Below are positions 37,301 through 48,856 of a DNA stretch of 64,000 bases, piece after piece (the stretch's first letter is position 1; each line of letters begins with the position of its first letter). The DNA comes from Eopsaltria australis (taxonomy: Eukaryota; Chordata; Aves; Passeriformes; Petroicidae), in the NCBI GenBank assembly GCA_034509425.1, contig JAVTVJ010000072.1, positions 6,042,501 to 6,106,500 of the forward strand, in the 5' to 3' direction. The translations under genes and the position numbers were made by a program. The notes beneath the pieces are model-generated. The model ran no database searches, had not been told where the DNA came from, and was given only the letters and a program-made list of their open reading frames with translations.

Positions 37301-40300
37301 GGGAAAAATTACAGCAGGGAAAACATTATTTTTAAACACCAGAAACTCCAGCCAAATAACATTATGCCTCAGAATCCACGCTCAGTCATTTCTGCTCTTC
37401 ACAGGACTGATAGTTTCTGAAGCAGTTGCACAGCAGATTTGTCTGGCTACTGCCTGACTTTCTCAATCCTCATTTTCCTCTTAAAAATCATTGTTGCAGG
37501 ACCATGGAAACAGAAACAGTCCTAGAGGACTATCCAAGGGACTACCACTTTGGGACAGACCTCATGGAAACTGGACTGACAGTTCATTTCAAAGGGCAAC
37601 ACAGTGGGTCAAAGTCATCATTTGAATGAGGAGGACTAAAGATGGGTCATGACAAGTTTGCATTGAGTTTGTCAGTACCCACAGATGATGCTGACCAGGG
37701 ATTTTTAGTCTCCCTTTTAAGCCATTACAGCTGAGGCCAGAGGTGAACCATGATGATGTTAGTGCAGTACAACCCATTGGCAGGATCTTGCCAGACCTGT
37801 TTTCCTGTCTGATTTGTCACAGGGTGGATGAAGGAGGATCTTCAGAGAGACTTGCTCTGATAGAGTTAATGTATTTTACAAGGAAAGCTGCCATCTCTCA
37901 AGGTCGTTTTATCTCTTAGTTACATGAATTCTAGGAAAGCAAAGACTCTTTCCAAGTAAGTTCCTGGTTTATCCAAGTGATGGTGTTACAGAAATTGTTG
38001 TATAGGATCCAGGTCTTTCCAGGGTATAGTGAGTGTGTGTGGTGTTTAGATTTAGGCAGTGCGCTGCCAAGCTACCGACTCCCTTTTTTCTTCCTTTTTT
38101 TTTTCCTCATCCCACCCTCTCTCCCCTAAATCACAAGCCTAAGAAAAATAAATAAGAATAATAAATAAACAGATGAAAGTGGAAACATTCCCAAACCTGT
38201 TATCACAGAGGCATTTCTGTCCAGACCATGCTAGTTTCACAGCGAGCCTTGGAATTGTCAATTCTCATTACTTTCCAGTGTTGAGTGCGGGAGGAGAGAA
38301 TTTCAATCTTTGCTTTCCAGAATCAAACCCTCTGTTTAATGCAGTAGGGAAAGTTGAGATGAAATATAGGTCTCAGGGGACTTTTCCTGTGTGAAAGCTT
38401 ATTACAGCTGTAACAAAACCTTCTAATCGGAACGGATTCTGTTACACGCATGATATTCGGGTCTTGGGCAGGGTGGGGGGAAATGAGAAAAAGATGACAA
38501 AAAGCTTTAAAAGCAATTAAATGACAACTGCATTCATTCCCTGCCTCCTCCTCCTCACTGCTTGCATTTGCTGTTTACACAGAACATTTTCTCTTCTGCA
38601 TTTTCTGGGAGTCTTCTAATATTTGTAGGAGTTTTGCTGCATCAGGTTGTTGAATATTTTGCACTTACAAACTTGGAATCACCTGCCCAAATAGAAAACT
38701 GTTCAATGGTGTTTGAAATACAGAATCCATATTACTGTAGCAAGAGAGCCTAATGGGCTATCTAAACACAATATTCAGTTACAGCTGAAGACAGGGAACC
38801 ACTTAAAATGTGTCATGATGTCCAATGTAAGAATAAAGTTGTAGACAGAATAAACCCAAAGGCACAATTCCTGCCCAAAGCAAAGTGTCTCTGGGCCTAT
38901 GCTGGTGATGTAAATGGCATCACTAAGCAATTGAGAAAAAAATTAGTGCCAGCCTCTAATGTAGACACATCCAAGTGGTTTTCCTCTGGTTTGCTTCAAT
39001 GAACTATATTGGCTGTAAAGGAGACACAGAGAAATTGTGAGGGGGAAAAGAAAAAGATGTAAGAAGATGAAGTACCTTGTTATTCTTCATTGTAGTACCT
39101 CAGTTTCTTGTTCCTTGTGATGGTCTAACTGGACAAGTCCACCTCTCCAATTCCTTTGGGCATTTTGGGCATGCGATGAGTGCTGTGCAGCAGGCTGGTT
39201 CACAGATCAGAAATAACATCTCTACAGTTAGGAAAGAATGGAAATGAACTGCATCATGCAGAAATTCATTTTAAGACTTGGAGAAAAGAGCTGTGAGACA
39301 GACCTTTGGATTCTGTGTACCTCCCTGACCATGATCTGCTGGAGAAGGCTGGGCATACTTTTGTTTGATAGCAATGCAGCATCTACCTTTACCTGGGACA
39401 AACACACTGCAGTGCTCAACACCAGTGATGTCAAACCCTGCTGAAATGTAGGTAGATGAGGAGCAATGAAAAGATGCTTCTGACTTCTTAAGATTTGGAT
39501 TCCCACCAGACTCTACTCCTTTGTGTATTGTAGAGTCTTCTGAGTATGGATCATCTCTTGTTTCATATGTCTGTTAGTTGACATGACTTGAGGAAAGATT
39601 AGGAAGCTCTCTCTCCAAGGGCTATTGTGATACTACTAAAATAAAAGCAGCAAGTGTCCTGGTGTTCTGAGGCAATCCTGAAATTATCATGATGATGATC
39701 CAGGAAAGAGGTCAAAAATCATCCTATCCTCTGTGCTATTCATGTGAAACACTGGCACTGGGGTTTGAAGGAAGCAATCTCATTGTCCTTCATCTCTTCC
39801 ATGGATAGGTCCCTTTTTTCTCTCTTCTTCACCCTAAGAAATACAGGGTAGGGGCAGTAAAATTATGAAGCAGCTTTTAAAGGTGCTTCATGCGGTGAAA
39901 TGCAACTCAGATAATGAATGTTTCCAGCCCAGCCAGAGCACTCTCTGAGGGATATTTTTATCTCCACAGTGCCAGAGATTAACTGTACATTTGTCTTAAT
40001 GGTATCACCCTTTAGTGTTAATGGAAGCTATGTGTGTAAATCCCTGACCATCCAAATGAGAATACACGTTGAATGATCACAATAAATCAAAGTAAATGGA
40101 AGACCCCTGCAGAACAAATTCATCCCCAGAGCAACTCCTGAGGCTTTTAGGAAGCTTGTGCCAAGCAGGCACAGCAAGAACAAACACAGTAGATCATGTC
40201 ACCTGCTTTATGATTTCAAAGTACTCATAATGATGATACTTGCAGTTTGAACACAGCAATTTACTCTTTTGAAATTATTTGCAAAGGAAAAACACCACTG

Positions 40301-42833
40301 GGTTTGGTAATGTTTGGATCTCTATAGTATTTGGAGAAATGGACTCAGTGGTTCTTTCCAGTCTACTTTCATCTCAAAAATGAGATTGGTCTGAAAAAAA
40401 GTGATGACTACTGGAAAAGGGAAAACACATTTATTTTCAGCTGCTTAGACCCCTTTAGACTGATGAAATTTTGTGAAAATGGGTCAGTTTTAAACACAAC
40501 AGCTATTAAATTCTCAGCAACAACTCCAATTCCCTTTTCCAAGAAATACGGGCAAGAGAGAAATAGAAGAATAAAGAGACATAATGTTCCTCTGTGTGTG
40601 AAGTAGAAACAAATATCACACAGTATAATATATTAGTCTTTTGTGCTTCACTTAGGCACTATGGAAATGAAAGACAGACAAATCATTGTCCTTTTATAAT
40701 TGGCAGATTTTTTTTTTAGGTGAGGAACAATAACTTAAAGGGCACTGATTAAAACAGGGATGAGTATAAGACAAGAACGGAGTTTCTTCTTCCAAAAGAG
40801 TCTGAAACTATCCATATGCAGAGATGACCTAGAATTATATTTCAGACTTCATCAGCAACTCTGTGTTTGTTGAAAAATGCATTATTTCCTATTGCCCGCA
40901 TTTCCGAAGTAGAACTGCTTGAGCAGAAAAATGAGAACAGGGAAGTTAAGTAATTTTGACTGTTTTCATTGTGAAATAGAGCAAAATGCAGAAGGGACAA
41001 CAGAGAAGATTATTAACTAAAAAGTAGAAATATTAATACTTAGGTTGTTTGATGAGGGCACAGAAAATATCCTCTTATGAAGAAAAGACTTTGAAGTCCT
41101 CCTTCATTCTGGCTACTCCCCTTCAGTCTTGCTACGTCACTTATCTTTGAGGATTGCTGTGCCTTATAGATGACAAATTCATTGCCAATCAATATCTTTC
41201 CCCTGTTAAGGGGAAGCACCCTTAAAAATTTCCTTATTACAGTTTTGCAAGGAAGTAAGAAAAAAATCCACCTCTCAATGTCTCCATTCAAGGTCTCTTG
41301 AATCTCATAGATCAGATATAGCACACACTACTATGGAGTTAGGAAATCACCAGTCAAGTACCTGGTCATTTTAAGAATCCAGTATTTCTGTGCTGGGTAA
41401 GTCGCATCTGGAATAGTGCATTAGGAAATAGAACTATGTGAGAGGCAACAAAGAAAACTCAGGCTATAAGCTGCTATCCAGATTCTCTTTCTATCTCTAG
41501 ATGGGGATTAGAGATTTGCAGGCTGATGAAGGTGAATACCTCCCTCCCAAACATTCACTTTCCCTGTGTGCATACTTTCTTTCACACCTTTTCTTTTGAT
41601 GGAAGGGAAGGGGGTTTATAAATAAATTCTCTAGTTTCGTATCTAGTTTTTTCTTCATCTGTCCTCCAATGTAACTCTAAAATTAATCCTTTGGCTGCTA
41701 ACTGTTCTTCAGAAAGATTGTGGCCATTTTCTATCCTTGGAGTTTCTCCATTCTTGTTTCTTTGAGAACTTCTATGAGCTTTGTGCATTTAAATCCTTCG
41801 CGTTTTGGGTAGAAACTGTTTCTGCATTTCCTTATTTGCCTAGACAAATCTCAGCCACTAAGTGGTCCATGACTCCCTGCTTCCTGAAGAAATGTCAAGT
41901 TTCTGTCAAGAGCAAGAGGAAACACTTTTGCTCTTTCAAGCAGTATTTCCTGGGTGATATCACTGCAGAAGTGGAACAAGCCAATGAGTTAAGATCCACA
42001 TCTTAAACACACCCATGCTGCAAACGGTTAAAATCTGGCCCACTACTCTGAGTTAAACAGAAGTATCTGGAACTCAAAATATTTTTATATTTTGTAGTTG
42101 TTTCCATCCTCTTTCTCTACTCTCTGAGAGGAGCCAAGACTGAAAGCTCAAGAGCCAACAGCCAGAAAGGGCAGTTCTTGACCCAAGAGACAATCAGGCA
42201 TCACTGAATTTGTTGAGACTAATTAAATTTCCGACCTGTTCCTGCAGTGATGAGAGAACCACATAAGTCAGCTGGGAATTTGATGGAGGCCTGCATCTAA
42301 ACAGAAAGAAGTTGTGCTGGAAATTCAGCTGGGCAAGTCCTGTTCATGTCCCTCCATTGACTCCAGTGGTTTTGAACTTTAAAAAAATGGACTTACACAA
42401 AGCTCTTTTCTGAAAACCCCAAGACCTTGGGGACTTAGCTGGAGGAGTAAACAAACGGGGCTTTTTGTTTCCCTAGGAGGAGGGCATGCAGCTAAAAGGC
42501 AGCTCTCCCATCCTGCCTTCCCCCTTGGAGCTGGCAGCCCCACCTGTTAGGAGGCAGGAGTAACCAGAGAGATGAACAGCACAGGAGGTATTTTTACAGG
42601 ATGAACCCACCGGGTCAGCTGGAGGCCTGCTGAAACCCAATATCGACTTGTGGCTGCAGACAGGCACGGTGAGAGGCTTGGGGGAGGAGGGTGCTGAAGG
42701 ATGGGTGAAGGGAAAGCAGGGCAATCCCAAAGGAGGCAGAACTTTGCTTGGGAGACTTCTGTTTCCCTTTGGTGCCCCTGAGAAATGAATAGTGGGGATT
42801 GTGGATTCAATGTGTGAGCTAGGGCTGGTTGCA

Positions 42834-42880
42834 GGGGGAGGACAAGGGGGAAGTGGTGGGGCAGGGACAGGGGCAGCGGG
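42834..42880 (+). repeat. G-rich tract, candidate G-quadruplex
   Basis: Runs of G5, G5, G4, G3, G4 and G3 are separated by loops of up to about 8 bases. The complementary strand produces a proline-rich open frame (42473-42955) that is an artefact of the C-rich composition. Confidence 0.6.
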
Positions 42881-45800
42881 AACAGCACTCACAGGAACAA
42901 AGAGCACATGTGTGCACAGGCACTGTGTGCCCAGTCCCCAGGGGAAGGGGGTCACTCAGAGGTATCTATTTCATTCATTCACCTGCTTCTCCCTTCTTTT
43001 GTGCATAGTAAACAGAGAACCAGAGCACTTCAGACTTCCCCCTTCCCAGCCCTCCTTGTACCCCCAGCACTGGACTAGCACATTTATTCCAGAGAAACTT
43101 ATTGTCCAACCATGACAGAGTTCCCCCCATGCCTCTCATGCAGTCAGAAACTTGCTGCTGAAGGGGCTGCTTGGGGAATAAACACCTGCAAGGAGCCACA
43201 GCTGTGGCGTGAGCTGCTCTCCTAATGCTCTGTTTAGGATTACAGCACTCCAGAGTATCACATTACCCCAGTGGCTGCACTGAAACCTGGTATTAATTCA
43301 CATTAGCAAGGATCAGATTTAGCATGTTGGGAGGGGGAGGACTGTTATTATTGTTTCTAAAACTGCTGGAGCAAACTCCTAGGATTGGTCTTTCATTAAT
43401 ACTGGCAATGGCCAGAGAAGCTTCTTTGTTCCTCTACACCCCTGGCCACTCACCCTGTCTCCTCTTGCATGAATGCCTCTAAACACAGCTGCTTGTTTCC
43501 CTGATGGGGTTACTTGCCTACTTTTATTTTAGGTGTACCAAAGTTAGTAACTTTCAAAGCAAATTTCTGGATGTTGTGGAATTTCTTTGGTTTGCAGAGG
43601 TCTTCCAATACTGGGAGGAGAGTTACAGAGTGGTGTGGGATCACCTCTTGTCTGTGCCCATGATAGATTATCCAAAGATTGGAAAAAGGGGAGGATGGTC
43701 TAAGCAGTAAGAGCAGTGAAACTTTGGGACAGATTTGTGCAAAGAGAGCATGGAATCTTCATCACCAGGTAATTTTGAGCATTTCTGTTGGGTTGATCTG
43801 ATTTTGGCTCTGGGTAGGGACATTCCACACGCCCTTCAATGTGTCTTTCAACCTCCTTTTCTGATGCAGCCATTATAAGGGTGAGGTGGAGTTACTTTTC
43901 TTCCTGGCTTTCCCTACCCACACTGTCCCCTCTTTACTGAGTGTTGCTGGGGCTGTTTCTGTCTGAGCAGAGTAGGCATTCCCCAGCCTTATGGGTGGCA
44001 CCTAGAGGGCTGTGTTGAGTTGTCCCTGGAGGGTCTCATGATATAATCTCGATGTTTTTCCAAACCAAGGGCTATTTCATGTTTATATAATTGTCCCCTG
44101 ATTTCAGATGTTTCTTCTTGAATCCAAGGGAATATAACCATCAGTAGCAACAACCACTGTTCAGTACAGATAGGGTTAAATATCACTGGAATGCCCACGG
44201 AGAGCTTTGAAACAGAAATGAAAAAGGAAGTGAAAAAAGTATTTCAACTGAAATCTTCCTTCAGAGGCTGCAAATCCCAACCATATTTGTTAATTTTATT
44301 TACAGTTTCAGAGTTCTCTTGAAATGTCATTATTATTGGCTGTGCTACCAAATTCAGAAAAGTACCAATGTTTAGCTAGAGAGGGGTGGACCCGAACAAT
44401 AAGGACAGAGATGGGGCATGTGCTGTACACAGCTCCAGGGGTGAAGAACGAGGACTAGCACATCACCTACTGACTACTGTGTGCCATTTCTTTGAGTAGA
44501 GCACAGAATAGTTCTGGGATTTGTTGGTGTCAGCCTTCTGCACAGAAATCTTCTACAGATCATCCAGATTTGTAAAGCCAGAAGAGGACATCTGAATATC
44601 AGGTTTCACCTCCTGTCTGTACCAACACAGGCCTTCAAATTTCAGCTTTTTACATGTCTATTGAATATTTTGATCCAGAAAAACAGCCAGGAGATGGGAA
44701 ATCAAGTGCTTTGTGTGGTGCTTTATTCCAGTTGGACTGGTGAGTTCTGATTCCCTTCCCCTGCTGCCCCAGTGTGACCCCATGTCATCCTGATGGGAAC
44801 AGTATGCCCTGCAGAGGGTAGCCCATCTTCAGAGGTCTTATTGGCACCTCATGATCAACACCCTGTAAAACTGATCACGCACCTTATATATACCACAGTG
44901 TTCCTCTCAGCTGGAGAACTTAGTAGGCATCTTAGTCACCAATGAAGTTGGGATCATATTTAGTGAGTTATGGTGCTGGACTGTCAGACCCTGGTTCCTT
45001 CTGGTATCCTCTCCTAGCCATATTCTTTCCTGAGCCATACATACGTCTCCTGCTGATGCTGTGCTTTTAGGATTATTGCTTTCTCCTGTGCTCTGACACC
45101 CAAGTTTAATAAAGTTCTTTTTGTTTCCCCTGGAGAAAAAAGAAACAGGAAAAAGAAAATCCTGTCTTCAATGTACACATGTTTTTCTGAGGGCTTTCAG
45201 CATTACACTGTTGTGTGTGTAAGTCGAAGGCGAGGCTCTGCTGAACAGGTTTATCTCTTCAGCATGTTATCACTCTCTGGACAACATGACTTCATACAGG
45301 CAGGAATTAATGGGCTTGTGATGGAGTCACAGCTTCTCAAAGGCCAGTCTGTCTGGAAACTCCAGGTATTTCTGAGAAACCCTTGAAGTAATTAGGTGAC
45401 TCCAGGAAAATCCAAGGAGTTAGAGAACTCTGTTGGTGTGTTCTTCTAACCTGTGTTTGGATGCATCCAGAAATTCATGCCTACCTCTTGTCTCTGCAGA
45501 TCTAGGCCAAACGAGTGTTTGGACAGCAAGGATGAAGCAACACAGGAGACTTAGTCATTAGTGGGGACTATTTTCTTTCAGACAACATCAAACAGAACAG
45601 GGTGTTCTGCTGTCCTGTGGATCTCGATGTGTTTATGAGAACAGAAAGTATCCCCATGGCAGGTGGGGAGGTGCCACAGAGAGCGCTGAGGGAGCTTTTC
45701 TGACCAGACATAACCACATCTCCAGTTACTCCTGATCATTTAAGATCACTTGGCATTTTCTGCAAGAAGACAAGATGTCCAATGTCTGGGTGGCATTCTT

Positions 45801-46944
45801 GTTAGATCAGTTGCTTTGCTTCTGCTTGGATTTTCTGCTCTCACTTTCAGCTGCAGGCACATTTCTTTTGTTGTTCCTTTCCTGAGGTTTTGCAAACACT
45901 GTGAAACAGCCACTTCCACTCATCTCTACACTTCATCAGTTAGCAAATATCTTTGCAATACACTTCTTGGCTGAATTTGCTCAGAATGAAAGGTGTTGAT
46001 GCATTGTCTCACACAGAGAAATACTAACAAACCAAACAAAAAGAAACTTCTCTAAAGACAATACAGAAAGTAAGCTGCCATAGAAAAGGTGAGAATCATC
46101 TAAAAATAAAAAGCAGTCAAAATAAAGTAAATTTGTTCTTTTCATCAGAACATACACAATTGAGTAAGTTGCCTGTCATTATGGCATAGAAAATCCAACA
46201 TCTGTATAAGTGATGAAATTTCATAACCTCCCCTGTATAACCTTGCTTGATTTTGACACTTGTGACTTATGACAGGTTTAGAGGTCAACCCTGAAGCGTG
46301 AGTATTGTTTCAATCATGCTGCTCCCTCTCATGAATTACGTTAGCAAGGGCTTGGTCACAGTTATCTGTGCAACAAAGAAATATTGTAGTAGAAGTTGTA
46401 GCATGGTAGGATAGTTACTGTGGTGATGTAGTTAAAATGCCTGGGAGAGAGATTTTCATTGTTGAAAAGTCTACATAATAAAGTTTAATGTAGTCCATGG
46501 GACACATTTTTTTCTTAGGATTTATGAGTGGAGCTTGGTGAGTGCTACGTATTTTGGTCTGATCACCAAAATGGAAAATCAGAGAGGAAGAAAAGGCTCA
46601 ACCAACACGATAATCTTTTGAGGTTTTGGATGAAAGGAAAAAGTTGATTTTGGATCTAAATTAAATGTTTCATTGGGAAATGGAAGGACTTTTACACTTA
46701 TTAGTTACTTAGATAATTAGAAACTTTCCCCCCCTTGCTTTTAAGTGCAGTGCCTGTTTTTAATTGTAAAATTTGTTTTGAAAATACCTGAGAGATTTTG
46801 AAAGACGTCAACACTGATCTGTTCTTTGGCCAAAAAATATTCACCACGCTCTGCTCAGTTTGGTGATCTCTTTTAGTCCTACTCTAACACCAGCTTTTGG
46901 CACACTAACTATTATTATTAATAATAATAACCATAATATCATCA
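42881..46944. other. Unique-looking noncoding sequence
   Basis: No gene or transposon was recognised. An ATT/AAT simple repeat forms a 20-bp palindrome at 46910-46929, just upstream of the probable SINE. Confidence 0.5.
46910..46929. repeat. Palindromic ATT/AAT microsatellite
   Basis: TATTATTATTAATAATAATA is a perfect 20-bp palindrome produced by a switch from ATT to AAT repeats. Confidence 0.8.
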
Positions 46945-47095
46945 CCCAGCTGTGCTTAGAAGGCTTGGGCACCAGTCCCAGATCTGCTATGACAAATCTT
47001 TTCAGCTCTCTGGGCTTCTGTTTCACCTCCCACTCTTTGGCTCTCTTATCTAGTCAGATTTAAAGTCACAGGGTCAGGAACTCTCATATATGGAG
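46945..47095 (+). mobile_element. Probable MIR-type SINE relic
   Basis: Elements in order match MIR on the plus strand. GGCTTGGGCACCAGTCCCAG corresponds to the tRNA-derived head with the B-box region. ATCTGCTATGAC follows (MIR: ctctgccactgac), then CAGCTCTCTGGGCTTCTGTT (MIR: acctctctgtgcctcagttt), then a TTTAAAGTCACAGG and CTCATATATGG tail resembling the 3' end of amniote MIR variants. Strongly diverged, with soft boundaries. Confidence 0.5.
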
Positions 47096-48271
47096 CCGCT
47101 TACGTACACACCAATGCTTGCGCTGCTCCTGCTACAACAGCATGAGCGGTGGAGTTTCTACTCCATCCTCCCCCATCTGTCAGCCCACTACAGGGATTTC
47201 TGAAGTGTCTCAGCCTCCTGAGACTGTTAGCTCCATGAGAGAAGGGAAAATGAGAGAGCAAAACCAATAAGGACATGTTTTTTGTTTGCACTCTCTATGT
47301 AGAGCCCAAATGGTTGGTCTGGGGAGTGGGTGAAACTGAACTGTGACTACAAGCCTTGCAGCCACCCTTTGCTCAGCTGTGATTAATTTATGGGTGAAGC
47401 AAAGTAGTATACACCCAAAATAGTGTTTACTTGGAAGACCAGCAAGGATCTGAGGAGACTGAATGAAAATGTAAAATGAAACTGAGAGAAAGGGAAAACT
47501 TGGTTTTTGGGGTTTTTAAACCAGGATACCTGTTTTGAGAGACCTCATTCCATGTCAGTCTGTTACCAGGTAGAGAGGGGACCAAACGTACCTTTTTCTC
47601 CCTGCATCTATAGCTGTGTTCCTGTCTAGAGAGTAGGTAGGGGAATTAGATATTTTGGAGAAGGAACCAGCGGTAAACAAGATGCAGAGCATTGAGCCAG
47701 TTTGAAATCTAGCACTTGCAGAGCTGCTGGTACAAAACCAACACACTCTGGAGGCAAAATGCTGTGAAGAAAATTCTCAGAAAGGACTCAGAGAACCTAT
47801 CTCATATTGTTTAATTTTCTTCTGTATCTGGGCCACCAGGGCTTTATGCATGTCTTTAGTAAATCCATTAGGATATAATCAAAGATATCTGACTGCCTCA
47901 TTTTCTCCTTCCATAGTATTTGACTGACTGTTGAACTTGCTGCATAACATACTTTGGAGCAAGAACCTGCAAGGTTATGCAGAGCAGGAGAGTCTGGGTT
48001 TTATAGCAGGCAGCAGGGCTGACCTGCTCTGTATTTCAGGTCTTTTTTTTTTTTACTGTGTTTCCCAGAAAACAGGATTAAAAACTTGGGCATTTAGCTG
48101 CCAAACCACATGGAGTGACCATTTTTATGACTTCTGTGACTAGATAGCAGTGCACCTGCCAAACAAGCACAGCCTCACTGCTGCCCTCTGCACCCCACCT
48201 TCTGTAGACCCAAGACCTGGTTATCCACACTTCCATGTGTGACAGCATTGCTGAAAGCCATTCCCAGCACA
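47096..48271. other. Unique-looking noncoding sequence
   Basis: Apart from a short T-run at about 48043-48054, nothing specific was seen before the LTR. Confidence 0.5.
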
Positions 48272-48277
48272 TCAGAG
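48272..48277 (+). repeat. Target-site duplication (TCAGAG) left of LTR copy B
   Basis: TCAGAG directly abuts the LTR terminus and is repeated at 48851-48856. It differs from the AGCTGA of copy A, proving separate integration events. Confidence 0.9.
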
Positions 48278-48491
48278 TGTTGCGTTCCCTGCTTCAGTCC
48301 CACCCTGGTACCGGCAGCGGAGTCCTAGCCCTATCCTAGGATGCCGTTCGCCCTCAGGAAGGCACCCTCGGAGTGCTGACTATGAGCACAGCTGGCCCGC
48401 GTTCGGTCCGGGGAGATGTTGCCCCCGGAGCGTGGTGAAACAGCAAAGAACTACCAGAGAAGGAGGTCTCTTGGTATGTGATTTCGGTAGG

Positions 48492-48497
48492 TTTATT
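48492..48497 (-). terminator. Polyadenylation signal of LTR copy B
   Basis: TTTATT on the plus strand is AATAAA on the LTR strand, about 353 bp from the LTR start, equivalent to the copy A signal. Confidence 0.7.
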
Positions 48498-48549
48498 GCC
48501 TCCAAAGGGAGCACATGGACCCAGAGCCCAGAGCAGCTTATTACATCGG

Positions 48550-48556
48550 TATTTAA
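48550..48556 (-). promoter_or_regulatory. TATA-like box of LTR copy B
   Basis: TATTTAA on the plus strand reads TTAAATA on the LTR strand. The surrounding CCCTTAAATACC is identical to copy A, indicating that the U3 core promoter has been retained. Confidence 0.65.
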
Positions 48557-48570
48557 GGGAGGAACAACAC

Positions 48571-48575
48571 CCAAT
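48571..48575 (+). promoter_or_regulatory. CCAAT box in LTR copy B
   Basis: CCAAT lies upstream of the TATA-like box relative to LTR transcription, in the same inverted orientation as in copy A. Confidence 0.6.
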
Positions 48576-48850
48576 AGGATGAGGGCAGGGGACAATACAG
48601 GGGAGGGGCTGGGGTACATGATCAAATGGGGTTTAGGGAGGGGAGGGGACCAGAGAGAACAACGAATGAACTATGGAGTGACAGGGACTTTCCCAGAGCG
48701 GGAATACATAACAGACAAGTCCAGTAACCAACAGCAGGAGCTTGGGGTCCGTGGATTGGTGGTTCAACTGCTGCCCCTGGGAGCTCCGGGGGGAAACCCT
48801 CTGTCCGTGGAACCTGTCCGGAAGTCCTCTGGTTCCGAACCACCGCAACA

Positions 48851-48856
48851 TCAGAG
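48851..48856 (+). repeat. Target-site duplication (TCAGAG) right of LTR copy B
   Basis: An exact repeat of 48272-48277; it fixes the LTR 5' terminus at 48850 on the minus strand. Confidence 0.9.

Larger units (their letters stand above)
33116..42820. other. Unique-looking noncoding sequence
   Basis: Nearly 10 kb without a recognisable gene or young transposon. Contents noted: a GGGCCCGGGCCC palindrome (33147-33158), two POU octamers (34207-34214, 34321-34328), T-rich runs near 34119-34129 and 38093-38104, and short G-rich patches. Open frames are at most about 114 codons without domains. Confidence 0.5.
48278..48850 (-). mobile_element. Solo LTR of the same endogenous retrovirus family, copy B
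   Basis: This 573-bp LTR is inserted in the minus orientation. Read on the minus strand it begins TGTTGCGGTGGTTC and ends GGGAACGCAACA, like copy A at 12633-13213, and exact TCAGAG duplications flank it. It shares the collinear CCAAT box, TTAAATA box and AATAAA signal. By eye roughly four of five positions agree with copy A. Differences include an 8-bp indel about 23 bp from the start and a diverged U5 centre. No internal retroviral sequence adjoins it, so it is a solo LTR. Class II assignment rests on the 6-bp duplication. Confidence 0.93.

Noticed and set aside
42473..42955. 160-codon proline/serine-rich open frame, minus strand
   Set aside because: It is the complement of a G-rich tract; its low-complexity Pro/Ser/Leu composition reflects base composition, and another minus-strand frame overlaps it.
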